The notes: generated from the sequence alone by a model not told the origin. DNA of 6,480 nucleotides from an uncultured Oscillospiraceae bacterium (GCA_934408835.1 CAKRVU010000077.1:1-6480), one strand, 5' to 3'; positions 1-6,449 are shown, numbered from the stretch's first letter. Numbers and translations are program-made.

Positions 1-43
1 GCTGTCAATGACTTCGGTGGTTCGAATCCACCTTCCCCCACCA
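1..43 (+). tRNA. 3' part of a tRNA gene, probably tRNA-Tyr (5' part outside window)
   Basis: The window begins within the end of the anticodon arm or start of the variable arm. A long variable arm with a GTC-AAT-GAC mini-hairpin is followed by a perfect 5-bp T stem (GGTGG/CCACC) closing the loop TTCGAAT. Next come the 7-nt acceptor strand TTCCCCC, discriminator A and an encoded CCA ending at 43. A long variable arm limits the identity to Tyr, Leu or Ser in bacteria. The arm sequence and the implied GGGGGAA 5' acceptor strand match clostridial tRNA-Tyr as I remember it, but the anticodon is not visible. The tRNA call is firm and the amino acid is probable. Confidence 0.88.
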
Positions 44-79
44 AACTCCGCATCGAAAGATGCGGAGTTTTGCTTTTTT
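44..79 (+). terminator. Intrinsic terminator of the tRNA transcript
   Basis: Positions 44-54 pair perfectly over 11 bp with 59-69 around a GAAA tetraloop (GNRA type, C-G closed). A T-rich tail containing a run of six T follows. It begins the base after the tRNA CCA end, so it terminates the tRNA transcript and separates it from the downstream region. Confidence 0.93.
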
Positions 80-106
80 CTCGGCGATTTCCGAACTATT
101 TTATGA

Positions 107-120
107 GTTTTTGCAAAAAC
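107..120. repeat. Perfect 14-nt palindrome
   Basis: GTTTTTGCAAAAAC is identical to its own reverse complement. It has no loop, so it would act as a protein-binding dyad rather than a hairpin. No gene start lies near it, and its role is unknown. Confidence 0.5.
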
Positions 121-186
121 GGCATCGGCTCACGCACGACAATTTTCGGGCGTAAGCCGGTGCTATTTTTTGCTTTTCCCGCTTCT

Positions 187-209
187 TCTGACCGCGCGTC
201 ATGGTCAGA
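187..209. repeat. Inverted repeat, 7-bp stem
   Basis: TCTGACC pairs with GGTCAGA across a 9-nt loop. No T-run follows on the plus strand, so I do not call it a terminator. It may be vestigial. Confidence 0.4.
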
Positions 210-243
210 GCCGCCCGGCCTGCTGTCTTTCTCTGAGAGACAT

Positions 244-265
244 TGACGCCAACCCTGACGCCAAC
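244..265. repeat. Two-copy direct repeat, 12-nt period
   Basis: TGACGCCAAC occurs at 244-253 and again at 256-265, separated by two bases. It has only two copies, so it is a minor local duplication of unknown significance. Confidence 0.5.
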
Positions 266-443
266 GTCGATGGGACAAATCGTGCCTGTTTGGACAGGAC
301 GGAAAATAAACGCGACACAGGGCATCCCAATAAGAAAGCATTATTGGACAAAGACGAAACTGTATCGCTCTAGCTATGCCCTTTCTTTCATTTTGCTTCG
401 CATCAAACATCTTGGATATTTCCAGAACGCCGATGTCCTTATG

Positions 444-629
444 CTAAATACGTTTGCGGTTGGTCTTGCTAAGGTGAATATCATGCTCTGGGAACATAAT
501 TTCCGTATACATACCCGCTTGCAAATAATCACGGTCAAAACGTGAGATATCCTTGATAATAGCCCACATGACGATGCCTGTCTCAATATCTGCAATTGCT
601 TTCCGAAAACCATGGTGGCTGAATATCAA
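444..629 (-). pseudogene. Fragment of a TnpX/TndX-like large serine recombinase
   Basis: Read on the minus strand, about 45 residues match the internal part of the resolvase/invertase catalytic domain of large serine recombinases. The match runs from GFRKAIADIETG through IIKDISRFDRDYL to AGMYTEIMFPEHDIH. The DxSRFxRDYL core with its two arginines is the hallmark that follows the catalytic serine in this family. The N-terminal YxRxS segment with the nucleophilic serine, the rest of the catalytic domain, and the recombinase and zinc-ribbon regions are absent. Homology stops abruptly after HDIH, and a stop codon follows soon after. This is a non-functional relic of a Tn4451- or clostridial ICE-type element. 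The boundaries are those of the open frame; recognisable homology covers only about 465-605. Confidence 0.75.
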
Positions 630-762
630 GGTGTGATAACGCTACTCCCACAAGATCAGTAGGAAGATGTGCAATAGCGAAAAGAAAACCGTAGACCAGC
701 CAGCCAGCAAGCACAGTAAGTGTAGCCACACCTGATATTGGGATCGCTCACCCCCCGTTATT
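630..762. other. Intergenic sequence, no gene recognised
   Basis: This lies between the recombinase fragment and the operon promoter. A minus-strand frame across 642-742 gives a hydrophobic stretch (TVLAGWLVYGFLFAIAHLP) without a start codon. A 22-codon plus-strand frame at 667-735 lacks a properly spaced ribosome binding site. Neither can be supported as a gene. Both could be debris from the element that left the recombinase fragment. Confidence 0.45.
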
Positions 763-774
763 CGATAATTATCG
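763..774. promoter_or_regulatory. Perfect palindrome upstream of the operon promoter, candidate operator
   Basis: CGATAATTATCG is a perfect 12-nt dyad ending 8 bp before the -35 hexamer of the operon promoter. Its position suits a binding site for a small HTH regulator, and the first gene of the operon encodes one. Autoregulation is inference. The site does not resemble the GACT/AGTC C-boxes of classical R-M controller proteins. Confidence 0.45.
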
Positions 775-782
775 TTTTTTTG

Positions 783-811
783 TTGCAGATAAGCGCAATA
801 TGTGCTATTAT
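783..811 (+). promoter_or_regulatory. Sigma-A promoter of the defence operon
   Basis: TTGCAG at 783-788 and TATTAT at 806-811 are separated by the ideal 17 bp. A TG dinucleotide at 803-804, one base before the -10, makes it an extended -10 promoter. Transcription would start near 818, giving a roughly 80-nt AT-rich leader before the first start codon at 898. No other promoter as good was noticed between the recombinase fragment and the first gene. Confidence 0.72.
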
Positions 812-897
812 GATGCCGAGAATGGACTACTTTTAATATGTAAATTCTTAATTTTATTTTTTCAAATTCAAGTTTTGTTTTATCAAGGAGTACCGTA

Positions 898-1107
898 ATG
901 ACCATTTCCGAGCAGATAAAGGTTCTATGCGTCCGTTCAAATATTAGCGTATCAGAATTAGCAAGACGTATGGGAACAACCCCTCAAAACTTCAATGCAA
1001 AAATGAAACGAGAAAGTTTTACTGTCTCCGATTTGGAGTATTTAGCAGAAACAGTCGGCTGTTCATTTGAACGCAATTTTGTTCTTCCAGATGGCGAGAA
1101 AATTTAA
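898..1107 (+). CDS. Small XRE-family helix-turn-helix regulator
   Basis: This 69-residue protein consists almost entirely of a Cro/C1-type DNA-binding domain. The helix-turn-helix lies at about residues 16-38, with SELARRMGTTPQNFNAKM covering the second and recognition helices. The C-terminal tail (residues 50-69, ending NFVLPDGEKI) is typical of a widespread clostridial family of stand-alone HTH proteins. An AAGGAG ribosome binding site at 885-890 sits 7 nt before the ATG, and the promoter at 783-811 serves it. It is the first gene of the operon, 18 nt ahead of the methyltransferase. The likely role is transcriptional control of the R-M/Hachiman cassette, perhaps by binding the palindrome at 763-774. 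It could be a C-protein analogue, but that is inferred only from position. It has no catalytic domain. Confidence 0.88.
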   Translation: MTISEQIKVLCVRSNISVSELARRMGTTPQNFNAKMKRESFTVSDLEYLAETVGCSFERNFVLPDGEKI

Positions 1108-1125
1108 TAGGAGAATCAAACGGGT

Positions 1126-2316
1126 ATGTTACAGCTAAAGAAAGATCCTCAAAATCGCGATGTCATATCGCTTTTTTCTGGTGCGATGGGCCTCGATATA
1201 GGTCTCACAAGAGCCGGACTAAATATCGCTATTGGCCAGGATTTTGATGCAGCGTGTGTCGCAACTATGCGAGCAAATGGCCACAAAGTTTTAAGTGGAG
1301 ATATAAGAGATATTGATCCGGCCGATTTGTTGGAACAAGTGGGCTTGGCTCCTGGAGAACCGTTTTTAATTTGTGGCGGGCCTCCTTGCCAACCGTTTTC
1401 TACTGCTGGAAAACGATTGGGTATCAACGATCCGAGGGGAAGTCTTTTTATGGACTTCATTCGGATGATTGATTACATCCGCCCAAGATTTTTTATCATG
1501 GAAAATGTAAAAGGAATTATGTCAGCACCTTTGAAACATGTTCCTATTGCAGATCGGACAAAGGATGATCCAAAACAGAAATTAGGAACCGTTTTGGATA
1601 TTATCCTGTCTGAGTTTCAGAAACTGGGCTACAAAACGGTGTATGGTGTTTTGGACGCTGTAAATTATGGCGTTCCTCAGTTTAGAGAGCGTTTTGTTTT
1701 AATCGGTAGCCGTGATAATGAAGACATTTTTATGCCCATACCAACACACTTCCAGATGCACCAAAATGTCTCTTATCGTTGGAGAACACTGGGTGATACC
1801 ATACGGGACTTGGAACATGATTGCGGTGAGTGTGCTGCCTTTAGCGAAGAGCGCTTGTCTTATTTGAAACTTGTTCCCGAGGGTGGAAACTGGCGAGACC
1901 TTCCCGATAATCTAAAACAATTAGCTATGGGCGGTGCGTATGACTCTGGTGGAGGCAAGGTGGGTTTTTATCGTAGACTTTCTTATAGCCAGCCCTCGCC
2001 CACACTGGTAACATCTCCTGTTCAAAAAGCAACAATGATGTGCCATCCCACCCAAAATCGCCCCTTAAGCATACGGGAATATGCAAGAATACAGCAGTTC
2101 CCTGATGATTGGATATTCATAGGAACGAGCGCGGAGAAATACCGTCAGATTGGCAACGCAGTTCCGGTAGGATTGGCGGAGGCGTTAGGTAAAGCCGTCC
2201 TTTCCGCCGCGGATCAATCCGCTGCAATTCAAACAAAACGATTTAGAGGAACAGATATCCATCAAAAACTTAAATTCGCTTTGGAAATAGGAGGAAGTTG
2301 CTATGTCAATAAATAA
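1126..2316 (+). CDS. DNA (cytosine-5) methyltransferase of a type II R-M system
   Basis: This 396-residue enzyme transfers a methyl group from S-adenosylmethionine to C5 of cytosine in a specific DNA site, protecting host DNA from the partner nuclease. All key motifs are present in order. They are motif I (VISLFSGAMGLDIG, 13-26), motif IV with catalytic Cys88 (GGPPCQPFS, 84-92), motif VI (MENVKG, 125-130) and motif VIII (QFRERF, 185-190). Then come a target-recognition region of about 210-290 (including GGNWRDLP, 253-260), the SPTLVTSP segment (291-298), REYARIQQFPDD (317-328) and motif X (RQIGNAVPVG, 340-349). Length and architecture are normal for a monospecific type II m5C enzyme. The ATG is preceded by AGGAG at 1109-1113, a rather long 12-nt spacing. 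No other start keeps motif I. The GGNW-type recognition region is reminiscent of enzymes acting on GGNCC/GGWCC-like sites, but I cannot derive the specificity. Confidence 0.95.
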   Translation: MLQLKKDPQNRDVISLFSGAMGLDIGLTRAGLNIAIGQDFDAACVATMRANGHKVLSGDIRDIDPADLLEQVGLAPGEPFLICGGPPCQPFSTAGKRLGINDPRGSLFMDFIRMIDYIRPRFFIMENVKGIMSAPLKHVPIADRTKDDPKQKLGTVLDIILSEFQKLGYKTVYGVLDAVNYGVPQFRERFVLIGSRDNEDIFMPIPTHFQMHQNVSYRWRTLGDTIRDLEHDCGECAAFSEERLSYLKLVPEGGNWRDLPDNLKQLAMGGAYDSGGGKVGFYRRLSYSQPSPTLVTSPVQKATMMCHPTQNRPLSIREYARIQQFPDDWIFIGTSAEKYRQIGNAVPVGLAEALGKAVLSAADQSAAIQTKRFRGTDIHQKLKFALEIGGSCYVNK

Positions 2317-3037
2317 TTCCTACAACGAAGAAGCCATCGTAAAAGCCATTGCCGTTGCGTTAGATAATTTCTATACTAATCTGATTAAAAAAATAGACAG
2401 CCTGAATATTAAAGCGGTCATGAAGCGCAAAAATCCATATCTTTTCCGAGCCAAAGCTATGAACGGCGCTGCACAAATTATTGATGCCATTTTGTCTGCC
2501 TTCGTTTCTTCTTCCGAGGAAACGATTTTCGGCAATGTGTTTTTTGAACCCATTGCTACTGCCGCAGCACAAGGACAGAAAGCTCTGGCGGAAGGTGTAG
2601 ATATTATGGTTGAACGTGGTAACACGATTTATGCAATTGCTGTGAAATCGGGAACCAGCGTTTTTAATGCGGATAGCCGAAAGAAGCAGGAACAGAATTT
2701 TATGGCTGCGAGCAAATTGGCACAGCAGGCCCAAAAGAGATTTGTTCCCATTGTTGGTTACGGCTACGGAAAGAAAAAAACATCTAACCGGGGATTGCCT
2801 AAGTTTTATATAGAGCTTGCCGGGAAAGACTTCTGGGCAGAGTTGACAGGTGATGATGAGTTTTATATTAAGCTGATCCGTTACATGGAAAAGCTACCGG
2901 AGAAGTATGTAGACGATTTCGATACCTCTTACCAGAAAGCGTCGAACCGCTTGGTTCGGGAGTTTACACAGCAATTCTGCTTTGAGGACGGAAGTATTGA
3001 CTGGGAAAAACTTGTTGAGTTTAATTCTGGCAATTAA
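2303..3037 (+). CDS. Type II restriction endonuclease candidate, PD-(D/E)xK-like
   Basis: This 244-residue protein lies directly after the methyltransferase and overlaps its last 14 nt. An AGGAGGA site at 2289-2295, 7 nt before the ATG, suggests translational coupling. It has no helicase or methylase motifs. NPYLFRAK (44-51) and SSSEETIFG (69-77) recall type II endonucleases of the TdeIII/MjaII kind, some of which cut GGNCC; this recollection is unverified. The likely active site is Asp100 (EGVDIMV, 97-103), with the strand YAIAVKSG carrying Lys115, and Glu72, Glu73 or Glu82 in the preceding helix. The usual E of ExK is Ala113, so the acidic residue may be displaced or the site non-canonical. 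A lysine-rich loop (GYGYGKKKTS, about 152-161) may contact DNA. The gene is intact. It would cleave DNA not modified by its partner. The R-M role is strongly implied by context and moderately by sequence. Confidence 0.8.
   Translation: MSINNSYNEEAIVKAIAVALDNFYTNLIKKIDSLNIKAVMKRKNPYLFRAKAMNGAAQIIDAILSAFVSSSEETIFGNVFFEPIATAAAQGQKALAEGVDIMVERGNTIYAIAVKSGTSVFNADSRKKQEQNFMAASKLAQQAQKRFVPIVGYGYGKKKTSNRGLPKFYIELAGKDFWAELTGDDEFYIKLIRYMEKLPEKYVDDFDTSYQKASNRLVREFTQQFCFEDGSIDWEKLVEFNSGN
2997..3025 (+). promoter_or_regulatory. Candidate internal promoter for hamAB
   Basis: Within the last codons of the endonuclease gene, TTGACT (2997-3002) and TTTAAT (3020-3025) lie 17 bp apart, each one mismatch from consensus. 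Transcription would begin near 3032, just before the hamA ribosome binding site. Chance matches are common in AT-rich DNA, so this is a candidate. Its position exactly at the R-M/Hachiman junction makes it credible. Confidence 0.45.
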
Positions 3038-3056
3038 CATTTAGGGGGCAGTGGCA

Positions 3057-3962
3057 ATGAGGGACGCCTTGAAAAATGCGGTACAAAGTGCCATTCTACT
3101 TGAGTGCAAGTTGCCACATCAAGAGACTGGTATAGATAAATCATGCCTTTCCTCCCAAAATGACATTTGTTTTAAGCACTCATCCCCTCAAGATGTCGCA
3201 AAAGTGATATATAACGGTATCGTTGAATTTGCGGTAAATGAATTTGAAATAGACTACGACAACTTAGAGCGTGAGCAGAGAAAGGCTATTCTCAGTAGAA
3301 TCCGATATAATCCCGAGGCGGATGATTCAGCGAAATTAAAGTACGGGTTCTATGGAGAAGTGTTACTTGATTTGATTTTACGTGTGTTTTTGAGAACAAG
3401 CGTAGTTGCAGCACGAGGCTATTTCTATTCGCCAATTGAAAGCAGTGAACCCAAAGGTTTCGATGCATTTCATCTGATGAATCGTAATGGAAATATTGAC
3501 TTGTGGTTTGGTGAAGCAAAGTTTTATTTGAGATACAAAGACGCTATAACCCCAGTAATAGAAAAATTGGCAATATCATTATCAGATGGCTATTTGAATC
3601 GGAATTTGATTGCAATTATAAATCAACAAGATCACCTTTCGGTAAGCAATGCTTGCTTGGACGCTCTATTAAACGCTTGGCATGAAAATCCTAATGTCAA
3701 TTTGGCACAGGAAATGCAGATCAGAGGGATTCGTTTGATTTATCCCATTTTCATTGCTTACGAGAAGACAGGGCGAGATACATACCATGAAAGCATAAAA
3801 AAGTGCATCGATTATATTGCCGCGGAATATACGCGTATCGGAATTAACATCCCAGCTGCATTTGACTACAGACTGTTTTTTATCTTTCTACCGCTATCAG
3901 AAGTCAGACAAATTAAGGAGAGCGTGATTCGATGGATAGACTCACAAGAACCGCTGATATAA
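3057..3962 (+). CDS. hamA: HamA, DUF1837-family nuclease of a Hachiman anti-phage system
   Basis: This 301-residue protein has the HamA/DUF1837 fold signature, a PD-(D/E)xK nuclease with all expected residues. Glu101 lies in YGFYGEVLLDLIL (96-108), Asp136 in KGFDAFH (133-139), and Glu153-Ala-Lys155 in LWFGEAKFY (149-157), a textbook ExK. The N-terminal ~60 residues are variable, and the C-terminal half (160-301) is helical with the typical YPIFIAYE segment. In characterised Hachiman systems HamA is a sequence-independent DNA nuclease held in check by HamB and released when phage-induced DNA damage is sensed. I chose ATG 3057 because AGGGGG at 3043-3048 lies 8 nt before it. An in-frame GTG at 3051 would add two residues but leaves only 2 nt to that site. 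The gene follows the endonuclease by 19 nt and overlaps hamB by 31 nt. It is visibly more AT-rich than the flanks, consistent with horizontal transfer. Confidence 0.9.
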   Translation: MRDALKNAVQSAILLECKLPHQETGIDKSCLSSQNDICFKHSSPQDVAKVIYNGIVEFAVNEFEIDYDNLEREQRKAILSRIRYNPEADDSAKLKYGFYGEVLLDLILRVFLRTSVVAARGYFYSPIESSEPKGFDAFHLMNRNGNIDLWFGEAKFYLRYKDAITPVIEKLAISLSDGYLNRNLIAIINQQDHLSVSNACLDALLNAWHENPNVNLAQEMQIRGIRLIYPIFIAYEKTGRDTYHESIKKCIDYIAAEYTRIGINIPAAFDYRLFFIFLPLSEVRQIKESVIRWIDSQEPLI

Positions 3963-6232
3963 TTAAGGCGTATTATAGCTATAAAGAAACTGCGGATTCA
4001 GCTACATTTGTGAAAAAAGTATGCAGTTTCTTTGATTCCATCAAAAACGAGAATTTGACTGATGCCGATTTGAATTTGCTATTATTTTTGGCAAATGAAG
4101 CGGGCATTCCTCAATACTACGATTTGTTAAAGTCAAAATTCACCGACGCTGAGATTTCTGATGAAAATATAAATTCTCTTACGCTAAGTTCCCTGTTTCA
4201 CGATGTAAGCTTGATTTATAGAGGCTGCAAATTACATCGTTACCAAAAAGCAGTTCTTGATAGTTTTGTGAGAGCCAAACGAAATCGCTATGTTTTAACA
4301 GCCCCCACTTCTTTTGGAAAGACTTTCTTGGTTTATGAGATTATCCAAAAATTTCAATACCAAAATGTCATTTTGATATTTCCGGCAATAAGTCTATTGT
4401 CCGAAAACTACGCACGGCTTTGCGGCATAGAGGCATTTCGCGACTATGCAATTCATTCCTTAAGCGAAGAAGATATTGATATTGCACAGAAAAATATCTT
4501 TATTTTTACTCCCGAACGATTTCTGTCTTTTATGGATTCACATCAAGACCTCCATTTCGATTTTGCTTTTATCGATGAAGTTTATAAAATTGATAATAGC
4601 TTTGTAATTGACCAAGAAACATTGGGAGAGAACGAGCGTGATACCGCCTATCGTCTAGCATTAGAATATATCTGCAATCTTGCGGATGATATGCTCTTGG
4701 CTGGCCCATATATGGAACTGCCAACGGGAGGAACAACAGCACAAGAGTCTTTCAATAACTTTGCTCAAGATAACGAGTTTGTTTTTTTGCGGTATAATCA
4801 ATTTGAAATTGTATCAAAAGAATACACAACCATTAAAGGGCGTCAGCAGTATGTCATTGACAGCAATACTATCGAGATAGGTACTGCAAGCAAAAGTAAG
4901 AAGATTGCCAACATTATTCGCGCATTAAGTTCACCCACAGAAAATACCATAATATATTGTGGTCGAAGAACTGATACAGAAAAATATGCAAAAGCACTAT
5001 TAAGCGATCAAGAACTTATTTCCACTTTTCAAGAAAGATGTTCTACGGTAGATGTCCCTGTTTATGAAATCTTTTTGGAACACTTGGAAAATACATTTGG
5101 ATCTGATTGGATTGTACTAAAAGCGTTAAGAGGGCGGATAGGTATTCACCATAGCCTTATACCAAAATATATTCAAAAAGAGATCATCAATTTGTTCAAC
5201 TGGGGTGCATTGATTTGCCTATTTTCAACCACCACTATTACCGAGGGCGTAAATACATCAGCTAAAAATATAATTATCACCTCAGGCAAAAAAGGTAGAA
5301 AGGATCTTAGACAATTCGATGCCAAAAATATTGCTGGCCGTGCAGGGCGTTTCCAACAACATTACTCCGGAAGAGTTATTGACTTAAATAACGGATTTGA
5401 AGATATTGTTAATAGTGAGCCAGAACTATTAGAACATAAGAACTACGATATCCAAACTCCCAAGACAGATGTTGATTATCAAATTACAAAGGATCAATAT
5501 TTGTCCGCAAGCGACCGTCAGGAGAAAGAATTAATTTATCTGAGGGTTGCAGAATCAGGAATACCGGCGAGTGTATTTAATAGGTTTAGGGTTGTCGGCC
5601 CCAAAGACAAGCTACTACTGTACGAAGCCATAGAAGGAATGCCTTGGTGGACTCTTGCAGAAATAAAACAGGTATCAACAAAATTGGCTCAAAGTAATGC
5701 CCATCGTTTGTACTGGGATGGTTTTCAGACTATTCTCAATTTGATTCTTCCTATTGTACAAGAGGAAAAACTTAGGCAGCTTATTAACTTGCATACAGGG
5801 CCGCAACAGCAGCATTCGATGATAACTGTTCTACTAAGTTCCTATCTTGAGGGTGGATTTATGTCAATGGTCAATTATTATACAACTCGCCAAAATCTTC
5901 CTAAAACAAAGGACGAGGCAATCCGGACGGTCGCTGACTTCGTCTATAATGTTTTCAAGTATCACCTGGTAAAATATCTTGGCCTATTTGATGTTTTTTA
6001 TAGATACCGGGTTTCGATTCTTGAAAAAGTGGATATAGAGAGCGTTTCGGGATTGGGGCTGTTGTTACAGAAGCTTGAATACAACGCACTTTCCCCTAAG
6101 GCTCGTAAAGTGAGCGATTTTGGCGTTCCTTTTAAGCTGATCGATTGTTATGACAGCCAAACGGAATATGATAAAGGCCAGTTTGATCCTTACGAGAAAC
6201 GGGTCGACGAGCAAGTGAGCAGATTGTTCTAA
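3932..6232 (+). CDS. hamB: HamB, Ski2-like SF2 helicase of the Hachiman system
   Basis: This 766-residue superfamily 2 helicase has a Q-motif-like LHRYQ (101-105), Walker A APTSFGKT (124-131, Lys130), motif Ib TPERFLSF (193-200) and Walker B FIDEVYK (213-219, a DExx variant). It also has motif IV TIIYCGRR (339-346), motif V STTTITEGVN (432-441) and motif VI IAGRAGR (467-473), the Ski2/Hel308-type QxxGRAGR form. An N-terminal helical region (1-95) precedes the helicase core. A C-terminal helical region (about 490-766) has no motif I can name. Known HamB proteins bind HamA, restrain it, and couple ATP-driven sensing of abnormal DNA to nuclease release. The start lies inside hamA with AAGGAG at 3915-3920, 11 nt upstream, implying coupled translation and fixed stoichiometry. 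The next methionine in frame is residue 201, after Walker A, so this start is secure. The gene ends with tandem stops TAATAA. It is intact, with no frameshift. Confidence 0.92.
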   Translation: MDRLTRTADIIKAYYSYKETADSATFVKKVCSFFDSIKNENLTDADLNLLLFLANEAGIPQYYDLLKSKFTDAEISDENINSLTLSSLFHDVSLIYRGCKLHRYQKAVLDSFVRAKRNRYVLTAPTSFGKTFLVYEIIQKFQYQNVILIFPAISLLSENYARLCGIEAFRDYAIHSLSEEDIDIAQKNIFIFTPERFLSFMDSHQDLHFDFAFIDEVYKIDNSFVIDQETLGENERDTAYRLALEYICNLADDMLLAGPYMELPTGGTTAQESFNNFAQDNEFVFLRYNQFEIVSKEYTTIKGRQQYVIDSNTIEIGTASKSKKIANIIRALSSPTENTIIYCGRRTDTEKYAKALLSDQELISTFQERCSTVDVPVYEIFLEHLENTFGSDWIVLKALRGRIGIHHSLIPKYIQKEIINLFNWGALICLFSTTTITEGVNTSAKNIIITSGKKGRKDLRQFDAKNIAGRAGRFQQHYSGRVIDLNNGFEDIVNSEPELLEHKNYDIQTPKTDVDYQITKDQYLSASDRQEKELIYLRVAESGIPASVFNRFRVVGPKDKLLLYEAIEGMPWWTLAEIKQVSTKLAQSNAHRLYWDGFQTILNLILPIVQEEKLRQLINLHTGPQQQHSMITVLLSSYLEGGFMSMVNYYTTRQNLPKTKDEAIRTVADFVYNVFKYHLVKYLGLFDVFYRYRVSILEKVDIESVSGLGLLLQKLEYNALSPKARKVSDFGVPFKLIDCYDSQTEYDKGQFDPYEKRVDEQVSRLF

Positions 6233-6357
6233 TAAGCAAATAAAGCCGACTAATCTATCTAATTGTATATTTGCGTTTCAACTTCCCACACCGTGTTCGC
6301 GCCTTGAAAACATTAATTTTCTGACGATACCTCAATGCCTTTTTATTAGATACGCCC

Positions 6358-6400
6358 ACGCCCGACTGCATTTCTTTGCAGCCGGGCGTTGTTCTTCGCG
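6358..6400 (+). terminator. Probable intrinsic terminator of the defence operon
   Basis: Positions 6358-6370 pair with 6377-6389 over 13 positions with a single A-C mismatch, around a 6-nt TTTCTT loop. The stem is GC-rich and should be very stable. The plus-strand side is U-rich but interrupted (TGTTCTTCGCGTTTTT). The minus-strand side has no T-run, so it acts, if at all, for plus-strand transcription. It lies about 125 nt after hamB, with no better candidate between. Confidence 0.6.
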
Positions 6401-6430
6401 TTTTTCAGCGGGTACTGTCAAGATTTATGC

Positions 6431-6444
6431 GCAAATTTATTTGC
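6431..6444. repeat. Short inverted repeat GCAAAT/ATTTGC
   Basis: Six-base arms flank a 2-nt centre, so it is more plausible as a protein-binding dyad than as a hairpin. A related pair GCAAATA (6236-6242) and TATTTGC (6268-6274) lies just after hamB. The function is unknown; it could belong to the neighbouring gene or to a mobile-element end. Confidence 0.4.
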
Positions 6445-6449
6445 AGGCT

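Larger units (their letters stand above)
80..443. other. Gene-free stretch with short repeats
   Basis: I see no convincing coding region here on either strand. Open frames exist on both strands, but none has a good ribosome binding site or recognisable motifs. The stretch holds a perfect 14-nt palindrome at 107-120, an inverted repeat TCTGACC/GGTCAGA (187-193 with 203-209), a 10-nt direct repeat at a 12-nt period (244-253 and 256-265) and a small hairpin CCTGT/ACAGG (285-298). It is somewhat more GC-rich than the operon to the right. I read it as remnant sequence between a tRNA and a mobile-element scar. Confidence 0.55.

Noticed and set aside
96..410. Minus-strand open frame of 104 codons, and a 74-codon one in another frame
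   Set aside because: No ribosome binding site, no recognisable domain, and alternative frames are equally open. Composition (many R, C, S) looks like chance translation of GC-rich non-coding DNA, though it could include mobile-element debris.
243..545. Plus-strand open frame of 100 codons
   Set aside because: It runs antisense across the recombinase fragment, lacks a start context and has no familiar motif.
667..735. 22-codon plus-strand frame rich in Cys, His and Lys near its end
   Set aside because: The purine-rich AGGAAG abuts the ATG with no spacing and no promoter is evident, so expression is unlikely.
642..905. Minus-strand open frame of 87 codons with a hydrophobic end
   Set aside because: It covers the operon promoter and the first codons of the XRE gene in antisense, and has no ribosome binding site. 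The hydrophobic stretch is probably incidental or a relic.
1149..1460. Minus-strand open frame inside the methyltransferase
   Set aside because: It is a shadow of a gene whose plus-strand motifs are unambiguous.
2360..2734. Minus-strand open frames inside the endonuclease gene
   Set aside because: They are antisense shadows without start signals; the plus-strand gene has an excellent ribosome binding site.
3051..3056. GTG as the start of hamA
   Set aside because: Only 2 nt separate it from the AGGGGG site, whereas ATG 3057 has the ideal 8 nt.
4680..4880. Plus-strand 66-codon frame inside hamB
   Set aside because: It is a +2/+3 frame shadow within the helicase core with no initiation signal.
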